DNA of 64,000 bases from Anodontia alba (lineage: Eukaryota > Mollusca > Bivalvia > Lucinida > Lucinidae): NCBI GenBank assembly GCA_964016985.1, contig OZ024821.1, forward strand, positions 14,991,211 through 15,055,210. Reading direction: 5' to 3'. The position numbers and the translations under genes are program-made. The notes below the pieces were generated by a model. That model was not told where the DNA came from, did no database searches, and saw only the letters and a program-made list of their open reading frames with translations. How positions within the stretch are numbered: position 1 is the first letter of the stretch; the number at the start of each line of letters is the position of its first letter. Shown here piece after piece: positions 11,240 to 20,636 of this stretch.

Positions 11240-11605
11240 ATTATTGCATAAAAAGTAGGGTGGCATGTTATTAACAGCCGTGCATTAACCAGCGAAAAGC
11301 CTTGTATTAACAAGGCAATTCACACGCTGTTAATGCATGGCTACGCAACTTTCAAAATGCTTGTACCAGAGCCACAGAATTGCTGCCGTCACGAGATGTG
11401 TACTGAACTACCCTAGAACGAGCATAGTCCATTTAAACAGCGTTCGCGCGACATCGGTGAAAAGGCGAAACAAAATAGTGCAAGAAATAATGCGAAATGT
11501 AGCAAATGTTTTCAGTTTTTATGCAATAACAGTGATCGAACATGTTTTTTCAATGCATTAACATTCACCAGGTCCCTTGGGAGGTGTTGAAAACCGCGGC
11601 CATGT
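11240..11605 (+). repeat. Inverted-repeat copy 1 flanking IMP3 exons 3-4
   Basis: It shares blocks with the reverse strand of 13948-14357: TATTGCATAAAAAG, GCCGTGCATTA, GCGAAAAGCC, GCTACGCAACTTTC, CACAGAATTGCTGCCGTCAC, AAATAGTGCAAGAAATAATG, CCAGGTCCCTTGGGAGGTGT and GAAAACCGCGG. The two copies face each other 2.3 kb apart with IMP3 exons 3 and 4 between them. Related short open frames in both (RIAAVTRCVL, RQNKIVQ / RRNKIVQ, NVANVF) are probably translations of the repeat, not a gene. Confidence 0.75.
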
Positions 11606-11699
11606 TTGATCCCTATAGTGTATCAACGAACAGTGACAGCTCCATTCAGACTCTGCAGGCTGATCTGGAACTTTGCACTTAACAATAATAAATTATCAT

Positions 11700-11880
11700 A
11701 GCTTTAGATAAGATGCTTTTTTCAATCAAAAAGTATTGATATTTTTCTTATTTCTCCACAAAAACATATTGTCGGTACTCATTTGAAGCGCTTCACCGAG
11801 GTACCTACAACGTATGTTTTCGTGGAGATATAAGAAAAATATTTACCGGCTACCCATTCTTATCTAGACCTATGGAAGCC
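11700..11880. repeat. MITE-T copy
   Basis: AGCTTTAGATAAGATGCTTT and CAATCAAAAAGTATTGATAT lead into arms CATATTGTCGGTACTCATT and GTACCTACAACGTATGTTT. The right end is TATTTACCGGCTACCC...TTATCTAGACCTATGG. Almost full length, with diverged arms. Confidence 0.7.
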
Positions 11881-11884
11881 TTTA

Positions 11885-12800
11885 CAGATGCCCACATATC
11901 CACTTTTCTCACGACAGCTCACATCACATAGGACACTTTCTCACTATGCTGCCCAGTACTTATTGTTGTAAACAGCTTCTTTTATAATTACAAATAAGCC
12001 ATGCCACATAAAAAAGGGTCCTTTTTACATATGGGAACAGAGAAGGACAAATGTTAGCCTGCACATTTTTTAAGTCAGCGCAGGCCTTCACTACCCACTT
12101 ACAGAACTATTGCTCATTGCAGAATATATCAATGGACATTGGACAGTAATGACCATGTTTGGAATGTGTGGATTAGAGGATGATTTTGGCTTTCATTTGG
12201 GCAACCTCAAGCGAAGAGGTGTCTTCAAACATGAGCAAAATGCACAGATGCAGATTTATACCACACATGCGCAGTCTCATTCATGCATTTGCTCTCCACT
12301 TATCCATTCTATAGTGTCAAATGATTCTGTTAGCAGACAGCAAAGACCCTGATCAGACTGCACAAATGAGCAGTTTGATCTGTGCCTTCATGGTCTGCAT
12401 ATGCCCAAAGACACATTTTGACATGGTGCTGCCCATTTGTCCATGTATGAGATAAGGACCATTTTCTGATGGCCTGGCACAATTAATTATATATCCTAGT
12501 CATGTAGTTAACTTCTATACAAATTAAACTGCAACTATCCACAGTCTACACTTCCCTATCCCCAAGGATATATGGTAATTTTTTTTTCGTAATGAACAAA
12601 TTTAAAAGACAACAGAAGTTTGACAGAAATAGATGTATCAGACATAGGTCTGTCACCTCATGCATAAGAATTTTAAATTTCTCCCAATGGAGTCTAACAT
12701 GTAAGGGAAAAAAAGCGAATAGAAAAATACATGTGATTAAAACAAAATTTCAATGGATGTACTTATTTGCTTATAAAAAGTACAAACTGGAAACTGAAAA
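11885..12800. other. No gene recognised; worn MITE sequence
   Basis: This is the 3' part of IMP3 intron 4's upstream half. It holds GCAGGCTGATCTG-like remnants (CTGATCAGACTGCACAAATG near 12350, GCGCAGGCC near 12079) and no splice-flanked exon. A plus-strand open frame at 12592-12909 overlaps IMP3 exon 4 in antisense and is not a gene. Confidence 0.35.
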
Positions 12801-12805
12801 GATAC

Positions 12806-12885
12806 GTCCCTGTTCAATGAAGGTAGTTGCTGCTTTCAACGTTTCTGCCATATGGTTCCTCACCATCACAACAGGTAACCGACGT
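12806..12885 (-). CDS. IMP3: IMP3 coding exon 4 (S4 domain, first half)
   Basis: Read on the minus strand: polypyrimidine acceptor CTGTAACTTTTCCAG, 80 coding bases, then donor GTATCT. The first base completes the R codon begun in exon 3. The frame reads RLPVVMVRNHMAETLK followed by AATTFIEQG, the start of the S4 RNA-binding fold, and ends with the first base of an H codon that exon 5 completes. Intron 3 (935 bp) is the shortest intron of the gene. The donor is weaker than the others but phase and protein continuity support it. Confidence 0.92.
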
Positions 12886-13041
12886 CTGGAAAAGTTACAG
12901 GAAAGTTAAATGAAACAATCATATGTTCCTGTTCAGGACCATTTTCTTAGCCTAAACTCGGAGACAATCGAAACACTGACAGCACTGTCAGTGCTTTGAT
13001 TACCCTATGTATTCAGTCGCCTTAACTGAACCCTGGTCACC

Positions 13042-13236
13042 TTAACCCTGGTCCTCCTGATCCTTGATATATCTATCCTTCCTTTGCAAACCGACCCAAA
13101 TCAGTCTTTTTCTAAGAAGCAGACTGATCTGGGTCTGCAATGCTATTCAATATGTGAATTTGTATCACCAACCTGGATCAAGCAATCTGATTGGCTGATG
13201 ATTAGAAGTGGGTGTGGCATCTTTATTTAGGAACAG
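13042..13236 (+). repeat. MITE-P copy, degenerate
   Basis: TTAACCCTGGTCCTCCTGAT at the left, AGCAGACTGATCTGGGTCTG in the middle, TGATTGGCTGATGATTAGAA and GTGGGTGTGGCATC at the right. The right TTAA end is lost. It sits in IMP3 intron 3. Confidence 0.65.
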
Positions 13237-13239
13237 TTT

Positions 13240-13815
13240 CACCTGGTTTGCTCAGGTCCATCTGTCCAAATATTTAGGACAAACAGGTCAAACTGGCAGC
13301 CACTGGTTGGCGAGTAACAAATACTTGTAAACTAAACATAAATGGTTTTCTAAATTAGGTCCCTCTATCAGAGGTGAGGGCACACGTTTTTGGTCTGGAT
13401 CCCACTGGCTTTGGCATTAGCATGACTTGTCAAAATTGCTCCACCTGAAAGTGTATCCAAACCCCCTCCAGACTGTCCTGCCTCAGGAGGATCTATCGAC
13501 TAATTTCAAGGAGTTACCTGCATTCAAACTCCATAGTCAGAGGCAATTATGGAAGGCATCAAGAGACTGTAGCTGAGACCTTTTTTAGCTACGTAATTGC
13601 ATGGACAAGATCAATCCATCCCAGTCTGTGAGAACTCCTCCATAGATCTGACCGTCAATTCCATGGGGAAGTAGGAAGGCAGAATCAGCTTCACATGTTC
13701 CCTCATTCTAGGTCAAATGAATAGCCCACAAAGAAAATATGCAAATTGCCTTTTGATTTATTCTGCAAGATATTCACAGCTAGTCGAGTCCAGCTGGGCA
13801 AAAGTTATTATTATC
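13240..13815. other. Rest of IMP3 intron 3; nothing else seen
   Basis: Apart from the P copy to the left I recognise no repeat, exon or RNA gene. Base composition is slightly less AT-rich than the neighbouring introns. Confidence 0.4.
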
Positions 13816-13820
13816 TTACC

Positions 13821-13895
13821 TGCAAAATGAAGAAGCAGTGACACTGTCTGCTAAAGCTAGACTTCTCTTGGTTGGTATTAAACCCATACTGTGCC
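13821..13895 (-). CDS. IMP3: IMP3 coding exon 3
   Basis: Minus strand: acceptor CTTTTCATTAACAG, 75 coding bases, donor GTAAGA. The first base finishes the L codon left by exon 2. It then reads HSMGLIPTKRSLALADSVTA followed by SSFC and an R codon split after AG. The MGLIPT and VTASSFC motifs are characteristic of IMP3. Both splice phases agree with exons 2 and 4. Confidence 0.93.
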
Positions 13896-13947
13896 TGTTA
13901 ATGAAAAGAAGCTGTTAGATATTATAGCTATCAAACATGGTGTTTCA

Positions 13948-14357
13948 TGCATTAACATTCGCCAGGTCCCGTGGGAGGTGTTGAAAACCGAGGCCAAAGA
14001 CCGCGGTTTTCAACACCTCCCAAGGGACCTGGCGAATGTTAATACATTGAAAAACCATGTTTGATCGCTATTATTGTATAAAAATTGAAAACATTTGCTA
14101 CATTTTGCGTTATATCTTGCACTATTTTGTTTTGCCTTTTCACCAATGTTGCGGGATCACTATTTCCACGTACTACGCTTGTTCTAGGGCAGGGCAGTAC
14201 ACATCTCGTGACGGCAGCTATTCTGTGGCCTGGTATGAGCATACTGAAAGTTGCGTAGCCGTGCATTAACAGCACGTGAATTGCATTGTTAATACATGGC
14301 TTTTCGCAGGTAAATGCACGGCTATTAATAACGTGCGACACTTCTTTTTATGCAATA
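13948..14357 (-). repeat. Inverted-repeat copy 2, with palindromic end
   Basis: The reverse strand carries the same blocks as 11240-11605. Its inner end is a long palindrome at about 13948-14047: CATTAACATTCGCCAGGTCC ... GGACCTGGCGAATGTTAATA, folding around GAGGCCAAAGACCGCGG. Copy 1 has only one side of that palindrome. The structure suggests either a foldback element or two elements joined end to end. Confidence 0.75.
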
Positions 14358-14445
14358 ATGGATACTAAAAAAAAACAGACATAACCAATACATGGAGACC
14401 AGCCTGCAACAGTCTGATCACGGCTTAATTTAGTGTTCTGTTTAT

Positions 14446-14632
14446 AAGCAATGCTTGGTAAAAAATTCAGCAGACAACATTTTGAAATACTTTCCCCAAG
14501 AAAATAGGCTTTGATACTTTATGCAATTGTCTCTTTATGAAAATGTCAAAGCCTATTGTCTGGGAAAATAAGGGGAAAATCAGTTTGTCGTAAGCTGAAT
14601 TTGCTCCAAGAGCGGTAAAGCACCAGCCAAAC
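14446..14632. repeat. MITE-F copy
   Basis: GGTAAAAAATTCAGCAGACA and ACATTTTGAAATACTTTCCC lead to arms AAATAGGCTTTGATACTTTA / AATGTCAAAGCCTATTGTCT. The right end has CAGTTTGTCGTAAGCTGAAT. The central loop is shortened. Confidence 0.7.
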
Positions 14633-15014
14633 CTTTTGCTGATGACATTCTCCAATTTTTCTTTTTTATCGTTCAAAGTGAATCAACTGCCTAATAGACA
14701 ATTCACATTCAATGTCAAGACTTATTTTCAGTTAATTTTTTCGGACAAGTATGGTAAGGAGTTACAAAAGAGTCCAATCACTTGTTCAAGTCTTATGTCA
14801 AGATGTCCTATCTCAAATTAGGCTGTCCTAATATTAAGAGTAAATAGTGTATGTTGATCTGACCTCTGCTGTTCAAAGAACCTTTTTCATTTGGCATATC
14901 CAGTTTGGTGGTGGCTCGGAGTTTTTATGTTCCTTTCAACAGTGTGTTGGATTATCTCCCTTACCCAGTCTAGTTACCATGTTTGTCCCAAGATATTTGC
15001 TGAAATACCTAAAA

Positions 15015-15135
15015 ACTGCTGCATGAGTGGTAAGCAGTATAGGCCCTGATCAGACACTGTATTCTCTGGCATCTGATCTGGTCTACACTGTTTACTCAGT
15101 CCAGTCTGTCCAAATATTTAGATCAAACAAGCTAC
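15015..15135. repeat. MITE-R fragment
   Basis: CTGCATGAGTGGTAAGCAGT, CCTGATCAGACACTGTATTC, TCTACACTGTTTACTCAGTC and GTCCAAATATTTAG are blocks of the R family. The outer CCCTAAGTATT ends are missing. Confidence 0.55.
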
Positions 15136-15237
15136 TGAGCGGTTTTAAGGGGGCTGGATACACTTGGCAGATGTCTGGTCACTTTTTGCAAGGGAGACAA
15201 CTTTTGTGACATCCAGTTTGCTTTCCTGCAAATCAAT

Positions 15238-15385
15238 CCCCTTCTGATAAGGGGTCTACTCTAAAAGGAAAGAATTTGCTCCCAAGGGAAGCAAATTCTT
15301 TCCTTTTATAGTAGATCCTTTTCTTCAGAGAGGAATTCTTTCCTGTACGAGTAGACCCCTTTTTCAGAAGGGAGGCAAGAAAGTT
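15238..15385. repeat. Foldback repeat
   Basis: The arms GGGGTCTACTCTAAAAGGAA and TTCCTTTTATAGTAGATCC close over AGAATTTGCTCCCAAGGG. A second, looser repeat of the arm (GAGTAGACCCCTTTTTCAG) ends the stretch and pairs with CTGATAAGGGGTCTAC at its start. A small non-coding hairpin element with two nested stems. Confidence 0.6.
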
Positions 15386-15419
15386 TAACAGAATTGCCTC
15401 CCCTGCAAGTTTATCCATT

Positions 15420-16262
15420 CCCCTTAAATACTGTGGTTATCCCTTCAAGACTAACTTTTTCAAGAGTCTGTTATCATCAAGACACAATCAGCATTCATCA
15501 ATAAAACCACAGAACAGTCCAAGAGAACAATAGCCTGACAGCAGAAAATTAATTTCTCCTCCATTTTCATCCCCCATCTTATAATTCAATTGAAGTATCA
15601 AGGAAAGCTTCTAATCAGAACTAAAAAATGATCAGATCCCATAAGAGCTTGATTAGAGCTAATTTCACCACATTTCAATGACACTGGCACTTGAGTTTTT
15701 TGTAATAGTGTTATATTAACTGGATAGTTATACATTTTTAACAATGGTTTTAGCTGCCGCTGGGATTCTTCTACATGAAAAATAAAGAAAAAAATTCAAT
15801 TATGATAAAGCCGATATCATTGTTTAAATTATGACTGTCCAAGGGCTATGACCAGACTCAATAAAAAAACTGAACGATGTACAAATTTACATCCATTCTG
15901 AAGTAGACTATGGTAAATGCCCTAAAATTTCAACACCAACATTTCTGACAAAATGGCAAATGCAATCAGTGCAGACCAAGATCAGACTAATCCTGAATGC
16001 ATAAAAAATAAAATTTGGACCAAAAATATAAAGAATGAATTGTTCGAAGTTTTAGGACATCAAATTCCAGGCTCATGAACAGCTCAAATTAGCAGGAGAC
16101 CTGACTGACAGATTTGGCACAGCTCTAGTTGTAAAACTTGTCACCAAAATAAACTGAACATTTAAAGTAAGAGAAAATCCTGATGAATCTACTAAATGGG
16201 ACTGGTTTCAATCTCAGCCCTGTAAAGTGGCAAAGCATGCCATAATTAGGCTATTAAAGTAT
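15420..16262. other. No feature recognised in IMP3 intron 2
   Basis: No open frame with splice sites, no inverted repeat and no familiar MITE blocks. It is among the more unique-looking intronic stretches here. Confidence 0.35.
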
Positions 16263-16267
16263 TTAAG

Positions 16268-16492
16268 GTCAAATAAAAAATATGTGTTTCAGGTTTCATG
16301 GAATTTTAAAATATGGACAGTAGGTTGGAAAATATTTATTTTGTTAAAAGTTTTTATATGAGGTTAATAGGAAAACAATATGACCAAACAGGGAAATCCT
16401 CCAAAAAACCTAAATAAAAAAAGGTTGGTGGTGAAAAATTAGGCACGGTTGGGTAACCTGAAACACACACTTTTTTATTTTAGGCCTAAACA
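16268..16492. repeat. Small element with inverted ends
   Basis: AATAAAAAATATGTGTTTCA near 16271 is answered by TGAAACACACACTTTTTTAT near 16461. The interior is not palindromic. Too short and too AT-rich to assign to a superfamily. Confidence 0.4.
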
Positions 16493-16694
16493 ACCCTAAT
16501 ACTTAAATATCTATTTGACTCGTGTTTATGTTCTGGTAACTAAAACCTCCTGAATGAATGCTGAACAGTGCAGACTCTGATGAAACCTCCTTTAGCACTA
16601 GTTTGATCTAGGGCTACACCCTTTGCTGATGAAACCTCCTTTAGCACTAGTTTGATCTAGGGCTACACCCTTTGCTCAGGAATGTCCATTTGGT

Positions 16695-16960
16695 CCATAG
16701 CTCCAGATAAGACCCTTTTTTCAACCAAAAAGTACCCATATTTTTCTTATTTCTTCATGAAGGCATATACATTGAGGCACTTCTAATGACCATCGGGGTA
16801 TCAGGAAATTATTTTTCTTATGTTGTGGGTACTCATTAGAAGTGCCTCAGCAAGACTTTTCTAATGAGTACCCACATGTTTTCATGGAGAAATAAGAAAA
16901 AAGAATCATTATTTTTTTGGGCTGCAAAAAAACAACAACACCTTGTCTGGAGCTATGAAA
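16695..16960. repeat. MITE-T copy, internally duplicated
   Basis: CATAGCTCCAGATAAGACCC and CTTGTCTGGAGCTATG are the outer inverted ends. Inside are two T-type arm pairs in succession (GAGGCACTTCTAATGACC, then TTGTGGGTACTCATTAGAAG / CTAATGAGTACCCACATG). Confidence 0.65.
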
Positions 16961-16964
16961 TGCT

Positions 16965-17150
16965 TTAACACTTTGCATGCTGGGTAAAAATTTCAGCAGA
17001 CAACATTTTGAAATATTTTTCTAATTTTTCCCAGAGATTAGGATCTGATACTTCATGTAAATTGTCTCCTTAGGGGACAATTTGCATGAAGTGTTAGGTC
17101 CTATTTTCTAGGAAAAATAAGAAAAGTATCACCAATTTGCTGAATCTGAT
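16965..17150. repeat. MITE-F copy
   Basis: CTTTGCATGCTGGGTAAAAA and TTTCAGCAGACAACATTTTG lead to arms GATACTTCATGTAAATTGTC / GACAATTTGCATGAAGTGTT meeting at CTCCTTAGGG. Nearly complete. Confidence 0.75.
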
Positions 17151-17316
17151 TAATAAAAAAAATATTTTTCTTATTTCACCATGAAAACATAAAATTGATG
17201 TTGCACTTCTAATGAGTATCCATAGCATAATATGAATTGTGTTTTCATGGAGAAATAAGAAAAATAATCATACACATACTTTTTTTCAGAAAAAAATGTC
17301 ATATCAAGAGCTATGC
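17150..17316. repeat. MITE-T copy
   Basis: TTCTTATTTCACCATGAAAA ... GCACTTCTAATGAGTATCCA ... TTTTCATGGAGAAATAAGAA, ending CATATCAAGAGCTATG. The copy runs directly into the TTAA of the P copy at 17317. Confidence 0.6.
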
Positions 17317-17529
17317 TTAACCCTTGTCCTGCTGAATAAATTAAGTTGCCATGCCCACTTCTAATTTTCAGCCAATCAGATTACTTGATCCAGATTGTTA
17401 CTATAAATTCACATACTTAATGACAAACAGTGCAGATCCAGATCAGTTGGCTTCTTCAGAAGCCAACTGATCTGGATCTACACTGTTTGCAAAGCCGGGT
17501 ATATCCGGGTTCAGCAGGACAAGGGTTAA
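17317..17529 (-). mobile_element. MITE-P copy, complete (piggyBac type)
   Basis: It is bounded by TTAA on both sides. The ends are CCCTTGTCCTGCTGAA and TTCAGCAGGACAAGGG, an exact 16-bp inverted repeat. The centre is a perfect palindrome built on GATCAGTTGGCTTC / GAAGCCAACTGATC. TTAA duplication with CCC-starting ends is the mark of the piggyBac superfamily. It is non-coding, so mobilised in trans if at all. A good reference copy for the family. Confidence 0.85.
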
Positions 17530-17760
17530 CCCTTTGTAAGGCTTTGTATACATTCTAATTTTTTTTTTTTCCTATTAACTCCCTGAAAATAGGCTTTAAT
17601 ATTTCATGCAGTTTTTTGTCTTTTAAGGAGACAATTTGCATAAAACCTCAAAGCCTATTTTCTAAAAAACAATTGCTCACCCTGAGTATTTGCTCAAAAT
17701 GCTCAGGTGAGCTAAAAAAAATCGCAAGTTGTCATCTGCTGAATTTGCCCATTGAGTGGT
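17530..17760. repeat. MITE-F copy with a solo terminal hairpin inside
   Basis: The F arms TTTAATATTTCATGCAG and TTTGCATAAAACCTCAAAGC are followed at 17675-17712 by GCTCACCCTGAG...CTCAGGTGAGC, the terminal hairpin of type-A array elements. The F right end (GTTGTCATCTGCTGAATTTG) then continues. Only the hairpin end of an A element is present, without its array. Confidence 0.6.
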
Positions 17761-17789
17761 TAGTTGGTTTGGAGTCAAGACTATTAAGG

Positions 17790-17998
17790 TAATTACCTAA
17801 CCACAGTTTTCCTAGGCAGGTTTAGTCCTCTAAGCAGTTAACTCGTACTTTTGCACATTCTTTTGCCAGAAACTGACAACTACCCTTCTTTAATCAGCAG
17901 AAGGGAGTGAATGACTGTAGAAAATATTTCATGATCAGACCTGCAACCTCCTGATTACCAGTCGGACAGGTGTCCGGCTGAGCCACCGAGACCGGCTT
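17790..17998 (-). mobile_element. tRNA-derived SINE copy
   Basis: On the minus strand the head reads GCCGGTCTCGGTGGCTCAGC (box A region) with CAGGAGGTTGCAGGTC near the box B position. The body blocks AGTTAACTGC, AGTTTCTGGCAAAAG and GTTAGGTAATT match the fuller copy at 31905-32199. Both promoter boxes have drifted. Confidence 0.7.
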
Positions 17999-18004
17999 TT
18001 TCCC

Positions 18005-18875
18005 TTGATGTGGACTGTATTATATCCTCAAAATTTCAAACTCAAATCACACAGGACACAAATCATTAAACAGCAATTGCAGATACATTAGCAGCAATTC
18101 AAAGTGATTTTTGCATCATAGTTGAGACATTATCCAGTCAACTGGTGTGAAGTTTATATAACCATGAAAAGAAACAGGATGTTGTAATGACATTACATTT
18201 AAATTTAGGACAATATCTTTTATAATTGAACAGTTTAGTTGTAAATTAGTCCTTTTTAAATTTTTTTGTTGTAGAAAATAAATCTTGACATTTTATGTGA
18301 ATCATCTGCCAAGACTTACTTGCTATGTAAAAATAAAAGAAATTAGAGTATCTGCTACAAGTTCTTCTTGGCCAGGGAAATTATGAACTTTAAGCTAAAA
18401 GGGATGGTTTTGAAAAAAAAAAAAAAAAGCCTGGATTAATCAAAGTAAATTAAATAATACAAAAATACAAATAAAGGTGCTATACATATTTCAGCCCAAA
18501 AATAAAATCACTCATAAAAATAAAAAAATCCGCTACTATCCACCTAAACTAAAAACTGAATGGTAAGTTTGCAAATTATTTCATCAACTTCCACAAACGT
18601 TTTATTTTTTCAGGTACTGGCAATGTGTTCTTTTATAGTCCCACCTTTGTCTTTAACTCCTAACACTACCTACCATATAGTAGGAAAGAGAACTTTAGAT
18701 AAAAATAATATTTCAGGCCATACAGAGTAATGTTGAATTGGAATTTTCACTTAACAAGATTTTCCCCCAAGGGATATCTCCAGAAGGTAGAAAAATTAAC
18801 AAAAATTAGGGTTCATTGTCTTAAAGTACTTTCTTTTTTGTAACACAAACATATCTTAGACGCTACAAATACTGT
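18005..18875. other. No feature recognised in IMP3 intron 2
   Basis: AT-rich, with a poly-A run near 18414. No hairpin MITE, exon or RNA gene was seen. Confidence 0.35.
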
Positions 18876-18880
18876 TTTCA

Positions 18881-19972
18881 TCCTAATTACCGCACATACT
18901 CCTATAAGCGCACAGTCAAGCAATTCCATAGTCTTCAGATTACAGCCAAAGTACTTTTTGTCTACTTCTTTATAAAGGCATATGTTGTGGGTACCCATTT
19001 TAATTCAAATGAGTACCCACAACATATGCTTTAACAATATCTAAAGAAAATCAGAAAAAAAAACTACAATTTGTTTTTCTACAAAAACATAGATGTCTCC
19101 ACTCTTTTTGGTGTCATATTGTATTGTACATTCAACAAACATTTATATTAACTAATGAGATTCCAAGGGAAATAACTCAAAAAATATAAATGCAAGAGTT
19201 ATGGTTCTTGCACTTTGCATGTCGTCTAATGTTGACTGATATTCATATAAAGTTTTGTGAAGGTATCTTGAACGGTCTTCAAGTTATAGAGTGGACATTT
19301 TTTATGATGCATAAAGTTCCAAGGGAAATAATTCAAAAAGTATAAATGCAAGAGTTATGGTTCTTGCACTCTGCACATCGTCTAATGTTGATTGACACTT
19401 ACATGAAGTTTCTTGAAGATATCTTGAACAGGTTTCAAGTTATACAGCAGACATGATTTTGCCGGGGACGAAGTTCCAAGGGAAATAACTCACAAAGTAT
19501 AAATGCAAGAGTTATGGTTCTTGTGCTCTGCACATCGTCTAATGTTGATTGATATTTGTATGAAGTTTCGTGAAGATAGCTTGAACGGTTTTCAAGTTAT
19601 AGAGCGGACACAATTTTGTGACAGAGTCCAAGGGAAATAACTCAAAAAGTATAAATGCAAGAGTTACGGTTCTTGTGCTCTGCAAGTTGTCTAATGTTGA
19701 TTGATATTTAAATGAAGTTTCGTGAAAACAGCTTGAAGGGTTTTCAAGTTATAGAGCAGACACGAGTGTGACAGACAGACAGACCAACAGACAGACGCCC
19801 GAAGAAAAAAATATGTCTCCCAACCCTAAAGGAGGGAGACATAATTGCATAAACAACATCAAATAAGTACTTTGCTGATCTTTTTTCTTTAAGTGTACCC
19901 ATAGTAGTTAGATACATATTTTACCAAGTTTTCCAAGTAATTTTGAAAGAGCACTGTGCAGTAATTGGGTCG
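18881..19972. repeat. MITE-H copy split by element C
   Basis: The left end CCTAATTACCGCACATAC and the right end GCAGTAATTGGGTCG form the inverted ends seen intact at 56381-56710. T-like arms (ATATGTTGTGGGTACCC / GAGTACCCACAACATATG) lie at 18978-19026. Element C (19094-19843) sits inside. Confidence 0.65.
19094..19843 (+). mobile_element. Array-bearing element C (Helentron-associated-like)
   Basis: The left end TGTCTCCACTC is matched by a terminal hairpin at 19812-19843 (TATGTCTCCC...GGGAGACATA). In front of the hairpin is GACAGACAGACAGACC, the GACAG run. The core is four ~155-bp units starting near 19161, 19317, 19474 and 19627, each with CCAAGGGAAATAACTCAAAA, GCAAGAGTTATGGTTCTTGC and TTCAAGTTATAGAGC. 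Same plan as elements A and B with an unrelated core. Confidence 0.7.
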
Positions 19973-20083
19973 AAAACAGTATGTATAAAAACTATGAAAA
20001 GAGAGTGTGTACTGCGTCCAGCTAATGTGGACTTTTTGTGTATCCATTATAGTTGGTAACAGTTAATGCACTGAAAAAATATT

Positions 20084-20282
20084 TTAACCCTGGTCCTGCT
20101 GAACCTGGATATACCTGCCTTTGCAAACAGTGTAGATCCAGATCAGTTGGCCACTGATCTGGATCTGCATTGTTTGTCATTAAGTATGTGAATTTGTATC
20201 AAGAACCTAGATCAAGTAATCTGATTGGCTGAAAATTAGAAGTGGGCATAGCATCTTAATTTATTCAGCATGACAAGAGTTA
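20084..20282 (+). mobile_element. MITE-P copy
   Basis: The left TTAACCCTGGTCCTGCTGAA and right TTCAGCATGACAAG ends are intact enough to recognise. The central palindrome is shortened to GATCAGTTGGCCACTGATC. The right TTAA has decayed. Confidence 0.75.
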
Positions 20283-20636
20283 TTGAGTTTGTAAATGAAA
20301 TTGTATTACCATAACTTAAGTCAATTCCCAACTTACATCAAAAAATAAAAATAAAAAAATCACAATTTTGTCGTTTTTCACAAGTTTGACTCTAATAGTC
20401 CACAACTGTCCACAAATGCTTTGCTTTACAGGTACAGGCAATGTGACTTTTTATAGTCCATCACGAAATCATACCTATATAATTTTGACCCCCTTAAACC
20501 CCACTTTTATATAGAAAAACTGAGGTTTACAGGGGTTAAAGAGTACCCACAATCTATGTTTTTGAACAGAAATATGAAAAATATCAGAATTTTTATTTCA
20601 AAACTTTCAGTTTTTAGCACTGAAATTTTCAATATA

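Noticed and set aside
11337..11561. Open frames shared by the two inverted-repeat copies (RIAAVTRCVL..NVANVF)
   Set aside because: Similarity exists because the DNA is repeated. The frames contain many substitutions, no known domain and no consistent start or stop.
12592..12909. Plus-strand 105-codon frame
   Set aside because: It runs antisense across IMP3 exon 4; the minus-strand exon explains the conservation.
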